Source of the DNA: Pseudomonadota bacterium
Lineage (GTDB): Bacteria > Pseudomonadota > Alphaproteobacteria > Rhizobiales > Devosiaceae
Length of the DNA: 64,000 nt
Reading direction: 5' to 3'
Assembly (NCBI GenBank): GCA_023391095.1
Contig: JAEWBN010000016.1
Coordinates: 1-64,000 of the forward strand
The position numbers and the translations under genes were made by a program. Positions 28,919-37,541 of the stretch are shown piece by piece. The first letter of the stretch is position 1, and each line of letters opens with the position of its first letter. The notes beneath the pieces are model-generated. The model searched no databases, was not told the DNA's origin, and saw nothing but the letters and a program-made list of their open reading frames with translations.

Positions 28919-30352
28919 ATGCCAGCCAGCGCCGCCCTGCGCACCGCGCAGTCTGAGCCGGAAGCCGCCCGTCTGTCCGATATCGGTGATCGCGCCGGAC
29001 GGCTTGGCGTCGAAATCGCCGATGTGGCCGGGCTTGTCTCCGATCTCTCCGCCATCAGCCAGCAGCAGGCGCTCCAGGCCGACACCGCCAAGGAAACCGC
29101 TCAGGATCTCAACGCCACGACGGCACAGTTGAGCCAGACCATGGGCGCCACGCGTGAAGCGGCAGCCGATGCGCGGCGCGTGCTCGACCAGAGCGCCGCC
29201 GTCATTTCGGGCGTCGTCGGCCGCACGTCGGACATCATGACCACGCTCTCTGAAGGCGCCATGAGCGTCCAGTCGACCTTGGCCAATGTCTCCGGCACCG
29301 TGGCGGGGGTCGAGCGCACCAGCGCTGCCATTGCCCAGATTGCCCGCGAAACCAAGCTTCTGGCCCTCAATGCCTCGGTCGAGGCTGCCCGTGCCGGCGA
29401 GGCGGGCCGTGGCTTTGCCATTATCGCCAATGCGGTCAAAAGCCTGGCCGACCAGATCCAGGACTTTTCCGGCCAGACCGTGGCGCATCTGGGCGATCTC
29501 AGCCAGGCCCTCGGCCACCTGCGCCAGAGCGCCCAGAGCAATGCGGAAGCGGCCCAGCGCGCCATCGCCGATTCCGAGGCTGCCGGGCAGGCGACGGCAA
29601 CGCTCGAGGAACTGGTGGACTCGGTGGGGCGTCTGGTCACCGATATCGACGACATGGCCCAGCCCGTGGACCAGTCCATTGCCGGCTTTGAAACCATGCA
29701 GGCCGAGCTTTCGGCGCTGGCCGATGGCGTTGCCGCCTGTCGCGGCTATCTCGAAAAGGCGGAAAAGCGCACCCAGTCCATTCTCGGCATTTCCGAGGAT
29801 TTCATGCTGTTTCTGGTCGAAGCCGGAGTCCAAACCGCCGACGGGCCCTTTATCGAACTGGCGCGTGACAAGGCTGCCGAGATTTCCCAGGTCTTCGAAG
29901 CCGCTCTCGATCGCGGCGAACTCAGCCTCGAAGACCTCTTCGACACCAATTATCGCGACGTGCCGGGCAGCAATCCCAAGCAGGTGACGACCCGCTTTAC
30001 CCGCTTCACCGACGCGGTGCTACCGCCAATCCAGGAACCGGTCCTGGGCTTTGACACGCGCATTGCCTTCTGCGCTGCGGTGGATCGCAACGGCTATCTG
30101 CCCACCCACAACCGCATCTATTCCCAGCCGCAGGGCGATGATCCGGTCTGGAATGCCGCCAATTGCCGGAACCGGCGCATGTTCAATGACCGCACCGGGC
30201 TTTCGGCGGGCCGGTCCACCAAACCCTTCCTCCTTCAAACCTATCGCCGCGACATGGGCGGCGGGCAGTTTGCGCTGATGAAGGATTGCTCGGCGCCGAT
30301 TACCGTCCGCGGCCGCCACTGGGGAGGGTTGCGCGTCGCCTTCAAGGTCTAG
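28919..30352 (+). CDS. soluble chemoreceptor with C-terminal sensor-like domain
   Basis: A 477-residue methyl-accepting chemotaxis protein without any membrane helix or signal peptide. The signalling hairpin tip is at residues about 139-180 (ARETKLLALNASVEAARAGE, then GRGFAIIANAVKSLADQ). After the coiled coil, residues about 285-477 form a globular domain with NGYLPTHNRIYSQP, NRRMFNDRTGLSAGR and APITVRGRHWGGLRVAFKV. That is a reversed order: signalling part first, sensor last. The ATG at 28919 is chosen for its GGAGGGG site; 28907 is an alternative. It follows the GNAT gene by 73 bases and ends with a weak terminator. Confidence 0.85.
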   Translation: MPASAALRTAQSEPEAARLSDIGDRAGRLGVEIADVAGLVSDLSAISQQQALQADTAKETAQDLNATTAQLSQTMGATREAAADARRVLDQSAAVISGVVGRTSDIMTTLSEGAMSVQSTLANVSGTVAGVERTSAAIAQIARETKLLALNASVEAARAGEAGRGFAIIANAVKSLADQIQDFSGQTVAHLGDLSQALGHLRQSAQSNAEAAQRAIADSEAAGQATATLEELVDSVGRLVTDIDDMAQPVDQSIAGFETMQAELSALADGVAACRGYLEKAEKRTQSILGISEDFMLFLVEAGVQTADGPFIELARDKAAEISQVFEAALDRGELSLEDLFDTNYRDVPGSNPKQVTTRFTRFTDAVLPPIQEPVLGFDTRIAFCAAVDRNGYLPTHNRIYSQPQGDDPVWNAANCRNRRMFNDRTGLSAGRSTKPFLLQTYRRDMGGGQFALMKDCSAPITVRGRHWGGLRVAFKV

Positions 30353-30363
30353 GCGCGCGGACT

Positions 30364-30383
30364 CCCGAAAAATCCGGGCTTTT
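30364..30383 (+). terminator. weak Rho-independent terminator behind the soluble chemoreceptor
   Basis: CCCG (30364-30367) pairs with CGGG (30375-30378), then CTTTT. The stem is only four base pairs, so termination would be partial. No SRP RNA or other RNA gene is apparent in the remaining 200 bases before ffh. Confidence 0.4.
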
Positions 30384-30587
30384 GTTGACTCCCAAGCCCG
30401 ATTGGCATACACGCGACCCGTTCATCAGGCTTTTGCTCCTGACCAGCCGACCGGGGCCCCGCAAGGGTTCCACGATCCCGGAGGCCAACATCCGCCAGCG
30501 CGTTGCGCCCGCGGGTGGGTTTTGCATTTGGCCTTTTGACACTTATCTCTCCGGGGGCTGGTCTCCCGCGAGCGAAAAGGAAAAAAG

Positions 30588-32174
30588 ATGTTCGAGAGCC
30601 TTTCAGACCGGCTTGGCAAAATTTTCGATGGCCTTCGCGGACGCGGCGCACTCAATGCGGCCGATGTCGATGCGGCCATGCGCGAAATCCGCCGGGCGCT
30701 GATCGAGGCTGACGTCTCGCTCGAAGTCGTCCGCGCCTTTGTCGAGCAGGTTCGCGAGCGCGCCGTTGGTGCTGAAGTCACCCGCTCGGTGACGCCCGGC
30801 CAGCAGGTCGTCAAGATCGTCAATGACGAGCTGGTCCAGGTCCTGGGCTCCGACGCCGTCACCATCGACCTCAATGCCCCGGCGCCCGTCACCCTCCTCA
30901 TGGTGGGTCTGCAGGGCTCGGGCAAGACCACCACTACTGCAAAGATCGCCAAGCGCCTCAAGGACAAGCAGCGCAAGAAGGTGCTGCTCGCCTCCCTCGA
31001 TACGCGCCGCCCTGCTGCCATGGAGCAGCTGCGGGTGCTGGGCGAACAGGTCGGTGTCGATACGCTTCCCATTGTCACCACGGAATCCCCCGTCGAGATT
31101 GCCCGCCGCGCCGAGCGCGAAGGCCGTCTGGGTGGCTACGATGTCCTCATCCTCGATACCGCGGGCCGCACCCATATCGATGAAGAGCTGATGGCCGAAA
31201 CCGTCAGCATCAAGGACATCGCTAAGCCCCACGAAATCCTCCTCGTTGTCGACGCCCTGACGGGTCAGGACGCCATCAACGTCGCCCGTTCCTTCGATGG
31301 TCGCCTCGATATCACCGGTATCGTGATGACTCGCGTCGACGGCGATGGCCGTGGCGGCGCCGCGCTGTCCATGCGCGCGGCGACCGGCAAGCCGATCAAG
31401 CTGATCGGTGTCGGCGAAAAGATGGACGCGCTGGAAGACTTCCATCCTGCGCGCATTGCCGACCGCATCCTGGGCATGGGCGACATTGTCAGCCTCGTGG
31501 AAAAGGCGGCCGAGCACGTCACCGCCGAAGACGCGGCCAAGTTGGCCAAGAAGCTCAAGAAGGGCTCCTTCGACTTCGACGACCTGCGCGCCCAGCTCAT
31601 CCAGATGAAGAAGATGGGCGGCATGGGCGGGCTCATGGGCATGCTGCCCGGCGCCGGCCAGCTCAAGAAGGCCATGGCCGGGGCCAATATCGACGAAAAG
31701 GTGTTCGACCGGCAGGTCGCCATCATCAATTCGATGACCAAGAAAGAGCGCGCCAATCCGGACCTGCTCAACGCTTCCCGCCGCAAGCGCATTGCTGCCG
31801 GCGCGGGCGTCGAGGTCTCGGAGATCAACAAGCTCGCCAAGCAGCATCGCCAGATGGCCGACATGATGAAAAAGGTCGGCAAGGGTGGCATGGGTGCCCT
31901 TGGCGGCATGTTCGGCGGCAAGATGGGCGGCATGCTCGGTGGCATGCCGGACCTCTCCAAGATGGACCCGGCCCAGCTCGAACAGATGGCGCGCCAGGCC
32001 GGGATCAATCCCGACCAGCTCAAGGGCCTGCCCTCAGCGGACCTGCCGCCTGCGCAGAAAGCTCTGCCCACTGACGTCAATGCGCTTTTGAAATCCTCCG
32101 GCGGACCGGTTCTTCCCGGTCTGGGCGGAGCGCCCCGTTTCCCCGGCCTGCCTGGCCTGGGCAAGAAAAAATAA
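30588..32174 (+). CDS. ffh: signal recognition particle protein Ffh
   Basis: GTPase that binds signal sequences and 4.5S RNA to bring ribosomes to FtsY. The 528-residue protein has the N domain (FESLSDRLGKIFDGLRGRG start), the G domain with GLQGSGKT at 107-114, DTRRPAAMEQL, DTAGR and TRVDGDGRGG, and the Met-rich M domain. The C-terminus carries a long Gly/Met tail (GGMFGGKMGGMLGGMPDL) and a Pro-rich end, longer than in E. coli, as is common in this group. rpsP follows 34 bases later. Confidence 0.98.
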   Translation: MFESLSDRLGKIFDGLRGRGALNAADVDAAMREIRRALIEADVSLEVVRAFVEQVRERAVGAEVTRSVTPGQQVVKIVNDELVQVLGSDAVTIDLNAPAPVTLLMVGLQGSGKTTTTAKIAKRLKDKQRKKVLLASLDTRRPAAMEQLRVLGEQVGVDTLPIVTTESPVEIARRAEREGRLGGYDVLILDTAGRTHIDEELMAETVSIKDIAKPHEILLVVDALTGQDAINVARSFDGRLDITGIVMTRVDGDGRGGAALSMRAATGKPIKLIGVGEKMDALEDFHPARIADRILGMGDIVSLVEKAAEHVTAEDAAKLAKKLKKGSFDFDDLRAQLIQMKKMGGMGGLMGMLPGAGQLKKAMAGANIDEKVFDRQVAIINSMTKKERANPDLLNASRRKRIAAGAGVEVSEINKLAKQHRQMADMMKKVGKGGMGALGGMFGGKMGGMLGGMPDLSKMDPAQLEQMARQAGINPDQLKGLPSADLPPAQKALPTDVNALLKSSGGPVLPGLGGAPRFPGLPGLGKKK

Positions 32175-32208
32175 CCGACTTAAACCGACTTACTGACAGG
32201 ACTGAAAA

Positions 32209-32574
32209 ATGGCTCTCAAGATCCGCCTTGCCCGCGCCGGCACCAAGAAGCGCCCCTTCTACCACATCGTCATTGCTGACGCCCGTTCGCCGCGCGATGG
32301 CCGCTTCATCGAAAAGCTGGGCACCTTCAACCCGCTCCTGGCCAAGGACGCCGAAAACCGCGTCGTGCTGAATACCGAGCGCGCCCAGCACTGGCTGAGC
32401 GTTGGCGCCCAGCCGACCGACCGCGTCCTGCGCTTCCTCGACGCTGCCGGCCTTGCCAAGCGCGAAGCCCGCAACAATCCCAACAAGGGCGAGCCCGGCG
32501 AAAAGGCCAAGGAACGCGCTGAAGAACGCGCCGCCAAGGCCGCTGCCGGTTCGGAAGAAGCCGCTGCCGAATAA
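32209..32574 (+). CDS. rpsP: 30S ribosomal protein S16
   Basis: A 121-residue S16 protein with the family start MALKIRLARAGTKKRPFYHI and VIADARSPRDGRFIEKLGTF. The core is about 85 residues; the rest is a Lys/Glu/Ala-rich tail. It is co-transcribed with ffh. In many relatives rimM, trmD and rplS follow, but here a strong terminator comes 20 bases later and the next gene is argC on the other strand. Confidence 0.98.
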   Translation: MALKIRLARAGTKKRPFYHIVIADARSPRDGRFIEKLGTFNPLLAKDAENRVVLNTERAQHWLSVGAQPTDRVLRFLDAAGLAKREARNNPNKGEPGEKAKERAEERAAKAAAGSEEAAAE

Positions 32575-32593
32575 GTTCGGTTCAGACCGAAAC

Positions 32594-32625
32594 AAAAAGC
32601 CCCGGTGGAAACACCGGGGCTTTTT
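32594..32625 (+). terminator. Rho-independent terminator of ffh-rpsP
   Basis: GCCCCGGTG (32599-32607), loop GAAA, CACCGGGGC (32612-32620), then TTTTT. The stem is extended by an A-run pairing with the T-run, so it could also work on the opposite strand and stop argC transcripts. Confidence 0.95.
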
Positions 32626-32660
32626 GTTTTGGGGAAATTGCTGCCACGAGCTGGATCCGA

Positions 32661-32696
32661 CACCCTCCCCTTGACGGGGAGGGACGGGGAGGGGTG
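32661..32696. repeat. intergenic GC-rich palindromic repeat
   Basis: CACCCTCCCC (32661-32670) is followed by GGGGAGGG (32676-32683) and GGGGAGGGGTG (32686-32696), so two alternative hairpins can form. The sequence resembles one arm of the larger element at 34955-35068. It lies between the convergent rpsP and argC genes. Confidence 0.6.
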
Positions 32697-32773
32697 CCCA
32701 CGAGCGCCAATGCCAGTGATCTTGCCAGCCCCGCACTCCCGAGGGCCGCACCGCGGCTGGAAAGGCTGGCCTC

Positions 32774-33727
32774 TTACCCCTCGAGGCTGGTCCGCGGATC
32801 GACGCCCAGCATGATATTGAGGTTCTGCACCGCTGCCCCGGAGGCGCCCTTGCCCAGATTGTCATAGACGGCGGCGATCACCGCCTGCGCCGCATCGTCA
32901 TTGGCAAAGACATGCAGGGTCAGCGTATTGGTGCCGTTATGGGCCTGCGGGTCGAGCGCAGCGGTCTTGCCCAGTTCGGGATCGAATGGGGCGACACGCA
33001 CGAAGCTGTCGGGGATGGCCGCGTAATAGTCGGCCAGCGCGGCGTGGAGGTCCTTGCCGGTGGGAATATCGGCAACCATGTCGAGATGGAGCGGCACGGA
33101 CGTGGTCATGCCCTGGGCGAAATTGCCGACCACGGGCTCGAACAGCGGCGCGCGGCCCAGCTTGGCATAGGCCTGCATCTCGGGCAGGTGCTTGTGCTTG
33201 AAGGTCAGCGCATAGGGCATGAACTGGCTCGGGCTCGCGCCCTCTGCTTCATACTCCTCGATCATCTGCCGGCCGCCGCCCGAATAGCCGGAAATGCCGT
33301 GATAGGAGAGTGGGTAGTCGTTGGGCACGAGCCTTGCGTCCACCAGCGGGCGGATGGCCGCGATCAGGCCCTGCGGCCAGCAGCCGGGATTGGCGACATA
33401 GCGCGCCGCTGCAATGGCCTCGGTCTGGCCGGGGTCCATTTCGGCAAAGCCATAGGCCCAGTCCTCGTTGACGCGGTGGGCGGTCGAGGCGTCGATCACG
33501 CGGGTCGTGTCATTCTCGATCAGCCGCACGCTTTCCTTGGCCGCCTCGTCGGGCAGGCACAGAATGGCCACGTCGGCGGCGTTGAGCAGGCGCTTGCGCT
33601 CGTCCTGATCCTTGCGCTTGTCATGGGCGATGGAGATCACTTCCAGGTCACTGCGGCCGGCAAGGCGCTCGCGGATCTGCAGACCCGTGGTTCCCGCTTC
33701 GCCATCGATGAAAATCTTTGCGACCAT
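32774..33727 (-). CDS. argC: N-acetyl-gamma-glutamyl-phosphate reductase
   Basis: Third step of arginine synthesis: NADPH reduction of N-acetylglutamyl phosphate. The 317-residue protein is of the shorter type. The active-site Cys116 is in ANPGCWPQG, with the N-terminal FIDGEAGTTGLQIRERL nucleotide-binding loop, and YSGGGRQMIEEYE and FKHKHLPEM with the catalytic His. The start at 33727 has AGGAGG 8 bases upstream. Stand-alone in this window, without other arg genes. Confidence 0.96.
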   Translation of the reverse strand: MVAKIFIDGEAGTTGLQIRERLAGRSDLEVISIAHDKRKDQDERKRLLNAADVAILCLPDEAAKESVRLIENDTTRVIDASTAHRVNEDWAYGFAEMDPGQTEAIAAARYVANPGCWPQGLIAAIRPLVDARLVPNDYPLSYHGISGYSGGGRQMIEEYEAEGASPSQFMPYALTFKHKHLPEMQAYAKLGRAPLFEPVVGNFAQGMTTSVPLHLDMVADIPTGKDLHAALADYYAAIPDSFVRVAPFDPELGKTAALDPQAHNGTNTLTLHVFANDDAAQAVIAAVYDNLGKGASGAAVQNLNIMLGVDPRTSLEG

Positions 33728-33861
33728 GTCGGTGCCTCCTTGTTCCGGCCGGGCGTAAATGGGCCTCCATGGCCCCGCCGTCAAGCGCCAGCGGCCCTGC
33801 CATTGTGTTTGCCCCATGCGGGTGGCAATGATTTGTCGGAACGAGGAAAAGGAAACCCGCC

Positions 33862-34575
33862 ATGACCACGCCGCACAACCACGCCAAGCCCGGCGACTAC
33901 GCCGAAGCGGTTCTGCTGCCGGGAGATCCCTTGCGCGCCAAATGGATTGCGGAAACCTTTTTCGAAGCGCCGCGGCTGGTCAATTCCGTGCGCAATTGCC
34001 TTGGCTATACCGGCACCTGGAAGGGCAGGCCGGTTTCCGTGCAGGCTTCGGGCATGGGCCAGCCTTCGCTGGGGATCTATGTGCATGAGCTGATCAACAC
34101 TTACGCCGTGAAGTCGCTCATCCGCGTCGGCACCTGCGGCGGCCTCAATGCCAAGGTCGAGGTTCGCGATGTGATCCTGGCGCAGGGCGCTTCCACCGAC
34201 TCCTCCATCGTCAAGGGCCGGTTCGGCGCCTTCAACTTCGCGCCCATTGCCGACTTCGGCCTCCTGCGCGCAGCGGCCGACAAGGCCGATGCCAGGGGCC
34301 TCAAATATCACGCCGGCAACATGCTCTCCTCGGACATCTTCTACCATGCCGATGGCTTTGCCGGTTACGACAAGCTCCCCGATCACGGCGTGCTCGGGGT
34401 CGAGATGGAAGCGGCCGTGCTCTACACGCTGGCGGCGCGGTTCGGGGTCAAGGCGCTCACCATCTGCACCATGACCGACTGCCTCATCACCCATGAGGAA
34501 ATCGACGCCGAAGCCCGCCAGAGCTCGCTCAGCGAGATGGTGGAACTCGCGCTCGACGTTGCCGTGGACGCGTAA
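33862..34575 (+). CDS. deoD: purine-nucleoside phosphorylase DeoD-type
   Basis: Splits purine nucleosides with phosphate to base and ribose 1-phosphate. The 237-residue protein is close to the usual 235-240. Markers are AEAVLLPGDPLRAKWIAETF, the substrate-binding VQASGMGQPSLGIYVHEL, RVGTCGGL, and GVLGVEMEAAVLYTLAARFG with the purine-site Glu. The helix TDCLITHEEIDAEARQSS follows. It is divergent from argC and followed 14 bases later by the DUF1304 gene. Confidence 0.97.
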   Translation: MTTPHNHAKPGDYAEAVLLPGDPLRAKWIAETFFEAPRLVNSVRNCLGYTGTWKGRPVSVQASGMGQPSLGIYVHELINTYAVKSLIRVGTCGGLNAKVEVRDVILAQGASTDSSIVKGRFGAFNFAPIADFGLLRAAADKADARGLKYHAGNMLSSDIFYHADGFAGYDKLPDHGVLGVEMEAAVLYTLAARFGVKALTICTMTDCLITHEEIDAEARQSSLSEMVELALDVAVDA

Positions 34576-34589
34576 ATGGGGAGGCGCAA

Positions 34590-34952
34590 ATGGCACTGAT
34601 CGCGACAGTCCTGGTGGCAGCCGTCGCGCTGCTCCACATCTATATCATGCTGCTCGAAATGGTCTGGTGGACCGGCCCGCGCGGCCGGAAGGCGTTTGGG
34701 CTGACGCCCGAATTTGCCAAATCCACCAAGGCCCTTGCCGCCAATCAGGGCCTTTACAACGGCTTTCTGGCGGCTGGTCTCGTCTGGGGGCTGGTCCATC
34801 CCGACCCGGCCATGGCCTGGCAGATCAAGCTCTTCTTTCTCGCCTGCGTCGCCGTCGCGGGCCTCTTCGGCGCCGCCACCGCCAGCCGCAAAATCCTTTT
34901 CATCCAGACCGTGCCGGCAGTCATCGCCATCCTTGCGGTGTGGCTGGCTTAG
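34590..34952 (+). CDS. DUF1304 family membrane protein
   Basis: A 120-residue protein with four predicted membrane helices, matching the DUF1304 family: LLHIYIMLLEMVWW in helix 1, ALAANQGLYNGFLAAGLVWGL in helix 2, then LFFLACVAVAGLFGA and VPAVIAILAVWL. The family is widespread but of unknown function; the conserved His/Glu in helix 1 is intact. GGGGAGG is placed before the ATG. Likely co-transcribed with deoD, though I see no functional link. Confidence 0.88.
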   Translation: MALIATVLVAAVALLHIYIMLLEMVWWTGPRGRKAFGLTPEFAKSTKALAANQGLYNGFLAAGLVWGLVHPDPAMAWQIKLFFLACVAVAGLFGAATASRKILFIQTVPAVIAILAVWLA

Positions 34953-34954
34953 AC

Positions 34955-35068
34955 GCCCCCCACCCAGCCTCCCCCTGAAGTAGGGGGAGGAGCCCGCCGG
35001 TGGTTCACCGAGGGCACAGCTAACGCGATCTGTCCCTCCCCCTTCTTCAGGGGGAGGTTAGGTGGGGG
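34955..35068. repeat. composite inverted repeat (paired palindromes)
   Basis: Two hairpins face each other. The left is CCTCCCCCT (34968-34976) with AGGGGGAGG (34982-34990). The right is CCTCCCCC (35035-35042) with GGGGGAGG (35050-35057). The whole unit is also an inverted repeat: CCTCCCCCTGAAG (34968-34980) matches CTTCAGGGGGAGG (35045-35057), with outer arms CCCCCACC and GGTGGGGG. This is the layout of paired palindromic repeats between convergent genes. Confidence 0.8.
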
Positions 35069-35079
35069 TTAAGTGGGAG

Positions 35080-36468
35080 TCAGTTTGCCAAAGCCCCCAG
35101 AACCCGCACCCAGCTCCTGATGCCGCGGTGGTAGCTTTCAAGGTCGTATTTCTCGTTGGGCGAGTGGATCTGGTCGTCCACATGGGCAAAGCCGATCAGC
35201 AGCGTATCGAGCCCCAGGATGCGCTTGAAATCGCCCACGACCGGGATCGAGCCACCCGCGCCTGTAATGACCGCCTGCTTGCCCCATTCATCGGTGAGGC
35301 CCGCCAGTGCTTGGCGCAGGAAGTCGCCATCGGCGGGCACGGTAATGGCCGGCGAGCCGCCATGGGAGGTAAACTTGACCGTCACGTCGGCGGGCAGCAT
35401 GGCCTCCACATGGGTGCGGAAGGCGGCGCGGATCTTGTCGGGGTCCTGGCCGGAAACGAGGCGGAAGGAAATCTTGGCGCTGGCGCGGGCCGGGATGACG
35501 GTCTTGAAGCCGTCGCCGGTATAGCCACCCATCATGCCGTTGATTTCGCAGGTCGGCCGCGTCCAGAGCTGCTCGAGCACCGAGCGGCCCTGTTCCCCGG
35601 CCGGAACCGACAGGTCGACGTCGCCCAGGAACTTCTTCTCGTCAAAACCCAGGCCCGCCCATTGCGCCTTGAGCTCGGGCGAGATTTCGGCCACGTCGTC
35701 ATAAAAACCGGGCAGGGTCACCGAGCCGTCGGGCGCGCGCAGGCTGGCGATGATCTCGGCGAGGAGCTGGTTGGGATTGCGCGCCGCATTGCCAAACATG
35801 CCCGAATGCAGGTCCTTGTCGGCGGCGATGATTTCCACTTCTTCCGCCACGAGGCCGCGAAGCATGGTGGTGATCGAGGGGGTCTGGCGGTCCCACATGT
35901 CGGTGTCGCAGACCAGCGCGATGTCGGCTTTGAGCTCGTCGGCATTCTCCTTCATGAAGGGCGGCAGGTTCTTGCCGCCGCTTTCTTCCTCACCCTCAAG
36001 CATCAGCGACACGCGCACCGGCAGCGAACCCGTCGCAGCCTTCCAGGCGCGGCAGGCTTCGATGAAGGTCAGCATCTGGCCCTTGTCGTCCGAAGCGCCG
36101 CGCGCCTGAATGATCTTGCGGCCGTTCTTTTCCTTGATCACAGGCTCGAAAGGGTCAGTTTCCCAGAGGTTGAGCGGGTCCACCGGCTGTACGTCATAAT
36201 GGGCATAAAACAGCACATGCGGCCCGGGCTGCTCGGGACCATGCGCCACCACCACCGGATGGCCCGGCGTGGCGCGCGGGCTGGCGTCAAAGCCGATCCC
36301 CTTGAGTTCCTCGGCAATCCAGTCGGCCGCCTTCCGGCATTCAGCGGCATAGGCGGGGTCCGTCGAGATCGACTTGATGCGCAGTAGGGCGAACAGCCGC
36401 TCAAGGCTTTGCTCGAGGCCGGCGTCCACGGCGGCGAGCACGGTATCGATCTGGGCGGGGCTGGTCAT
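35080..36468 (-). CDS. M20 family metallopeptidase (dipeptidase type)
   Basis: A 462-residue cytosolic zinc peptidase. Metal ligands lie in FYAHYDVQPVDP, RGASDDKGQ, the catalytic EGEEESGG pair and the late FAHVDDQIHSPNEK. This longer subfamily (about 460 residues, with the inserted dimerisation domain) holds M20 dipeptidases rather than ArgE or DapE, though some are annotated as succinyl-diaminopimelate desuccinylase. The ATG at 36468 follows a GTG that could also start it. The substrate is not known; peptide turnover is likely. Confidence 0.9.
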   Translation of the reverse strand: MTSPAQIDTVLAAVDAGLEQSLERLFALLRIKSISTDPAYAAECRKAADWIAEELKGIGFDASPRATPGHPVVVAHGPEQPGPHVLFYAHYDVQPVDPLNLWETDPFEPVIKEKNGRKIIQARGASDDKGQMLTFIEACRAWKAATGSLPVRVSLMLEGEEESGGKNLPPFMKENADELKADIALVCDTDMWDRQTPSITTMLRGLVAEEVEIIAADKDLHSGMFGNAARNPNQLLAEIIASLRAPDGSVTLPGFYDDVAEISPELKAQWAGLGFDEKKFLGDVDLSVPAGEQGRSVLEQLWTRPTCEINGMMGGYTGDGFKTVIPARASAKISFRLVSGQDPDKIRAAFRTHVEAMLPADVTVKFTSHGGSPAITVPADGDFLRQALAGLTDEWGKQAVITGAGGSIPVVGDFKRILGLDTLLIGFAHVDDQIHSPNEKYDLESYHRGIRSWVRVLGALAN

Positions 36469-36609
36469 CACGTTGGTCCTTGCAGCGAATCCGGAAAAGT
36501 GCGCGGCACCATGGCGCGCCGCGCGCCGCCGTGTCCAGTCTGCGCATCTGGTCTTATTGTCATACTTATCGGGCTGTGATTAGGTCGCGCCACTTATTCG
36601 GAGGGCGAC

Positions 36610-37377
36610 ATGGACAGGTCCGGTGGACGAGCGCGACATTCGGGCGACCTGATCGCCGCGCTCTCCGGGCGCAGCCTGGCGCGCAACCTCCATTCCGATG
36701 TGCTGTGGGAACTGGGCTTTGCCATTGTGTCGGGCCAGTATCCCGAAGGCTCCATCCTGCCGCCCGACAGCGACCTGTTGGACCGCTTCGGCGTTTCCCG
36801 CACCGTGCTGCGCGAGGCTCTCAAGACCCTTGCGGCCAAGGGCCTCATCGAAGCCCGCGCGCGCATCGGCACCCGCATCCTGCCGCGCAATCGCTGGAAC
36901 CTCTTCGATGCCGACGTCCTGGCCTGGCATTTCGAACTCGGCCCCGATGTCAGCTTTCTCCGGAGCCTTGCCGAAGTGCGCATCGGCATCGAGATCGAGG
37001 GCGCGGCCCTTGCCGCCGAACGCGCCAGCCCGGAACAGGCCGAGGTGCTGATGTCCTGGGTCGAGCGTATGGCCGAGGCCGATACGCCCGCCGACTTTGC
37101 CCGCTATGATCTCGAATTCCACAAGGCGGTGGCCGAAGCCTCGGGTAATCCCTTCATGGCCTCGATCAGCGCGCTGGTCGAAATGGCGCTCACCGCCGCG
37201 TTCACCATTTCCTCGCCGGTCAGCGACAAGGCCGCGCTTGCCGATACGGTCGGCGTCCATCGCCGCATCGCCGAGGCCATCCGCGACCGCAACGGGGAAA
37301 ACGCCCGCCAGGCCATGCGCGAAGCCATCGCCCAGGGCTTCGACCGTGCCGCCGGCCGCATGGAAAAACAGGCCTAG
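36610..37377 (+). CDS. FadR/GntR family transcriptional regulator (FCD domain)
   Basis: A 255-residue regulator. The N-terminal winged helix is at about residues 22-95: LPPDSDLLDRFGVSRTVLRE, ALKTLAAKGLIEARARIGTRI. The C-terminal FCD domain has the acidic/His metal and ligand pattern RYDLEFHKAVAEASGNPF, with further His in VGVHRRIAEAI. FadR-type proteins with this order often govern sugar acid or keto-acid genes, but none is adjacent. A GGAGGG site precedes the ATG. The target is unknown; it may autoregulate or act at a distance. Confidence 0.93.
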   Translation: MDRSGGRARHSGDLIAALSGRSLARNLHSDVLWELGFAIVSGQYPEGSILPPDSDLLDRFGVSRTVLREALKTLAAKGLIEARARIGTRILPRNRWNLFDADVLAWHFELGPDVSFLRSLAEVRIGIEIEGAALAAERASPEQAEVLMSWVERMAEADTPADFARYDLEFHKAVAEASGNPFMASISALVEMALTAAFTISSPVSDKAALADTVGVHRRIAEAIRDRNGENARQAMREAIAQGFDRAAGRMEKQA

Positions 37378-37390
37378 ATTTCGGGAAGTC

Positions 37391-37466
<76 letters not shown>

Positions 37467-37541
37467 TCACCGGCAATTTATATGGACAAATTCGCGCCGT
37501 CCGACAAGGGGGTGGGTGCGCCCCCGAAGGCGTCCCTCCCG

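Noticed and set aside
28859..29833. Minus-strand frame opposite the soluble chemoreceptor
   Set aside because: No family resemblance, while the plus strand encodes an exact chemoreceptor tip.
30384..30587. Possible 4.5S SRP RNA gene ahead of ffh
   Set aside because: The conserved SRP RNA tip (GGAAG...AGCAG type) is not found on either strand.
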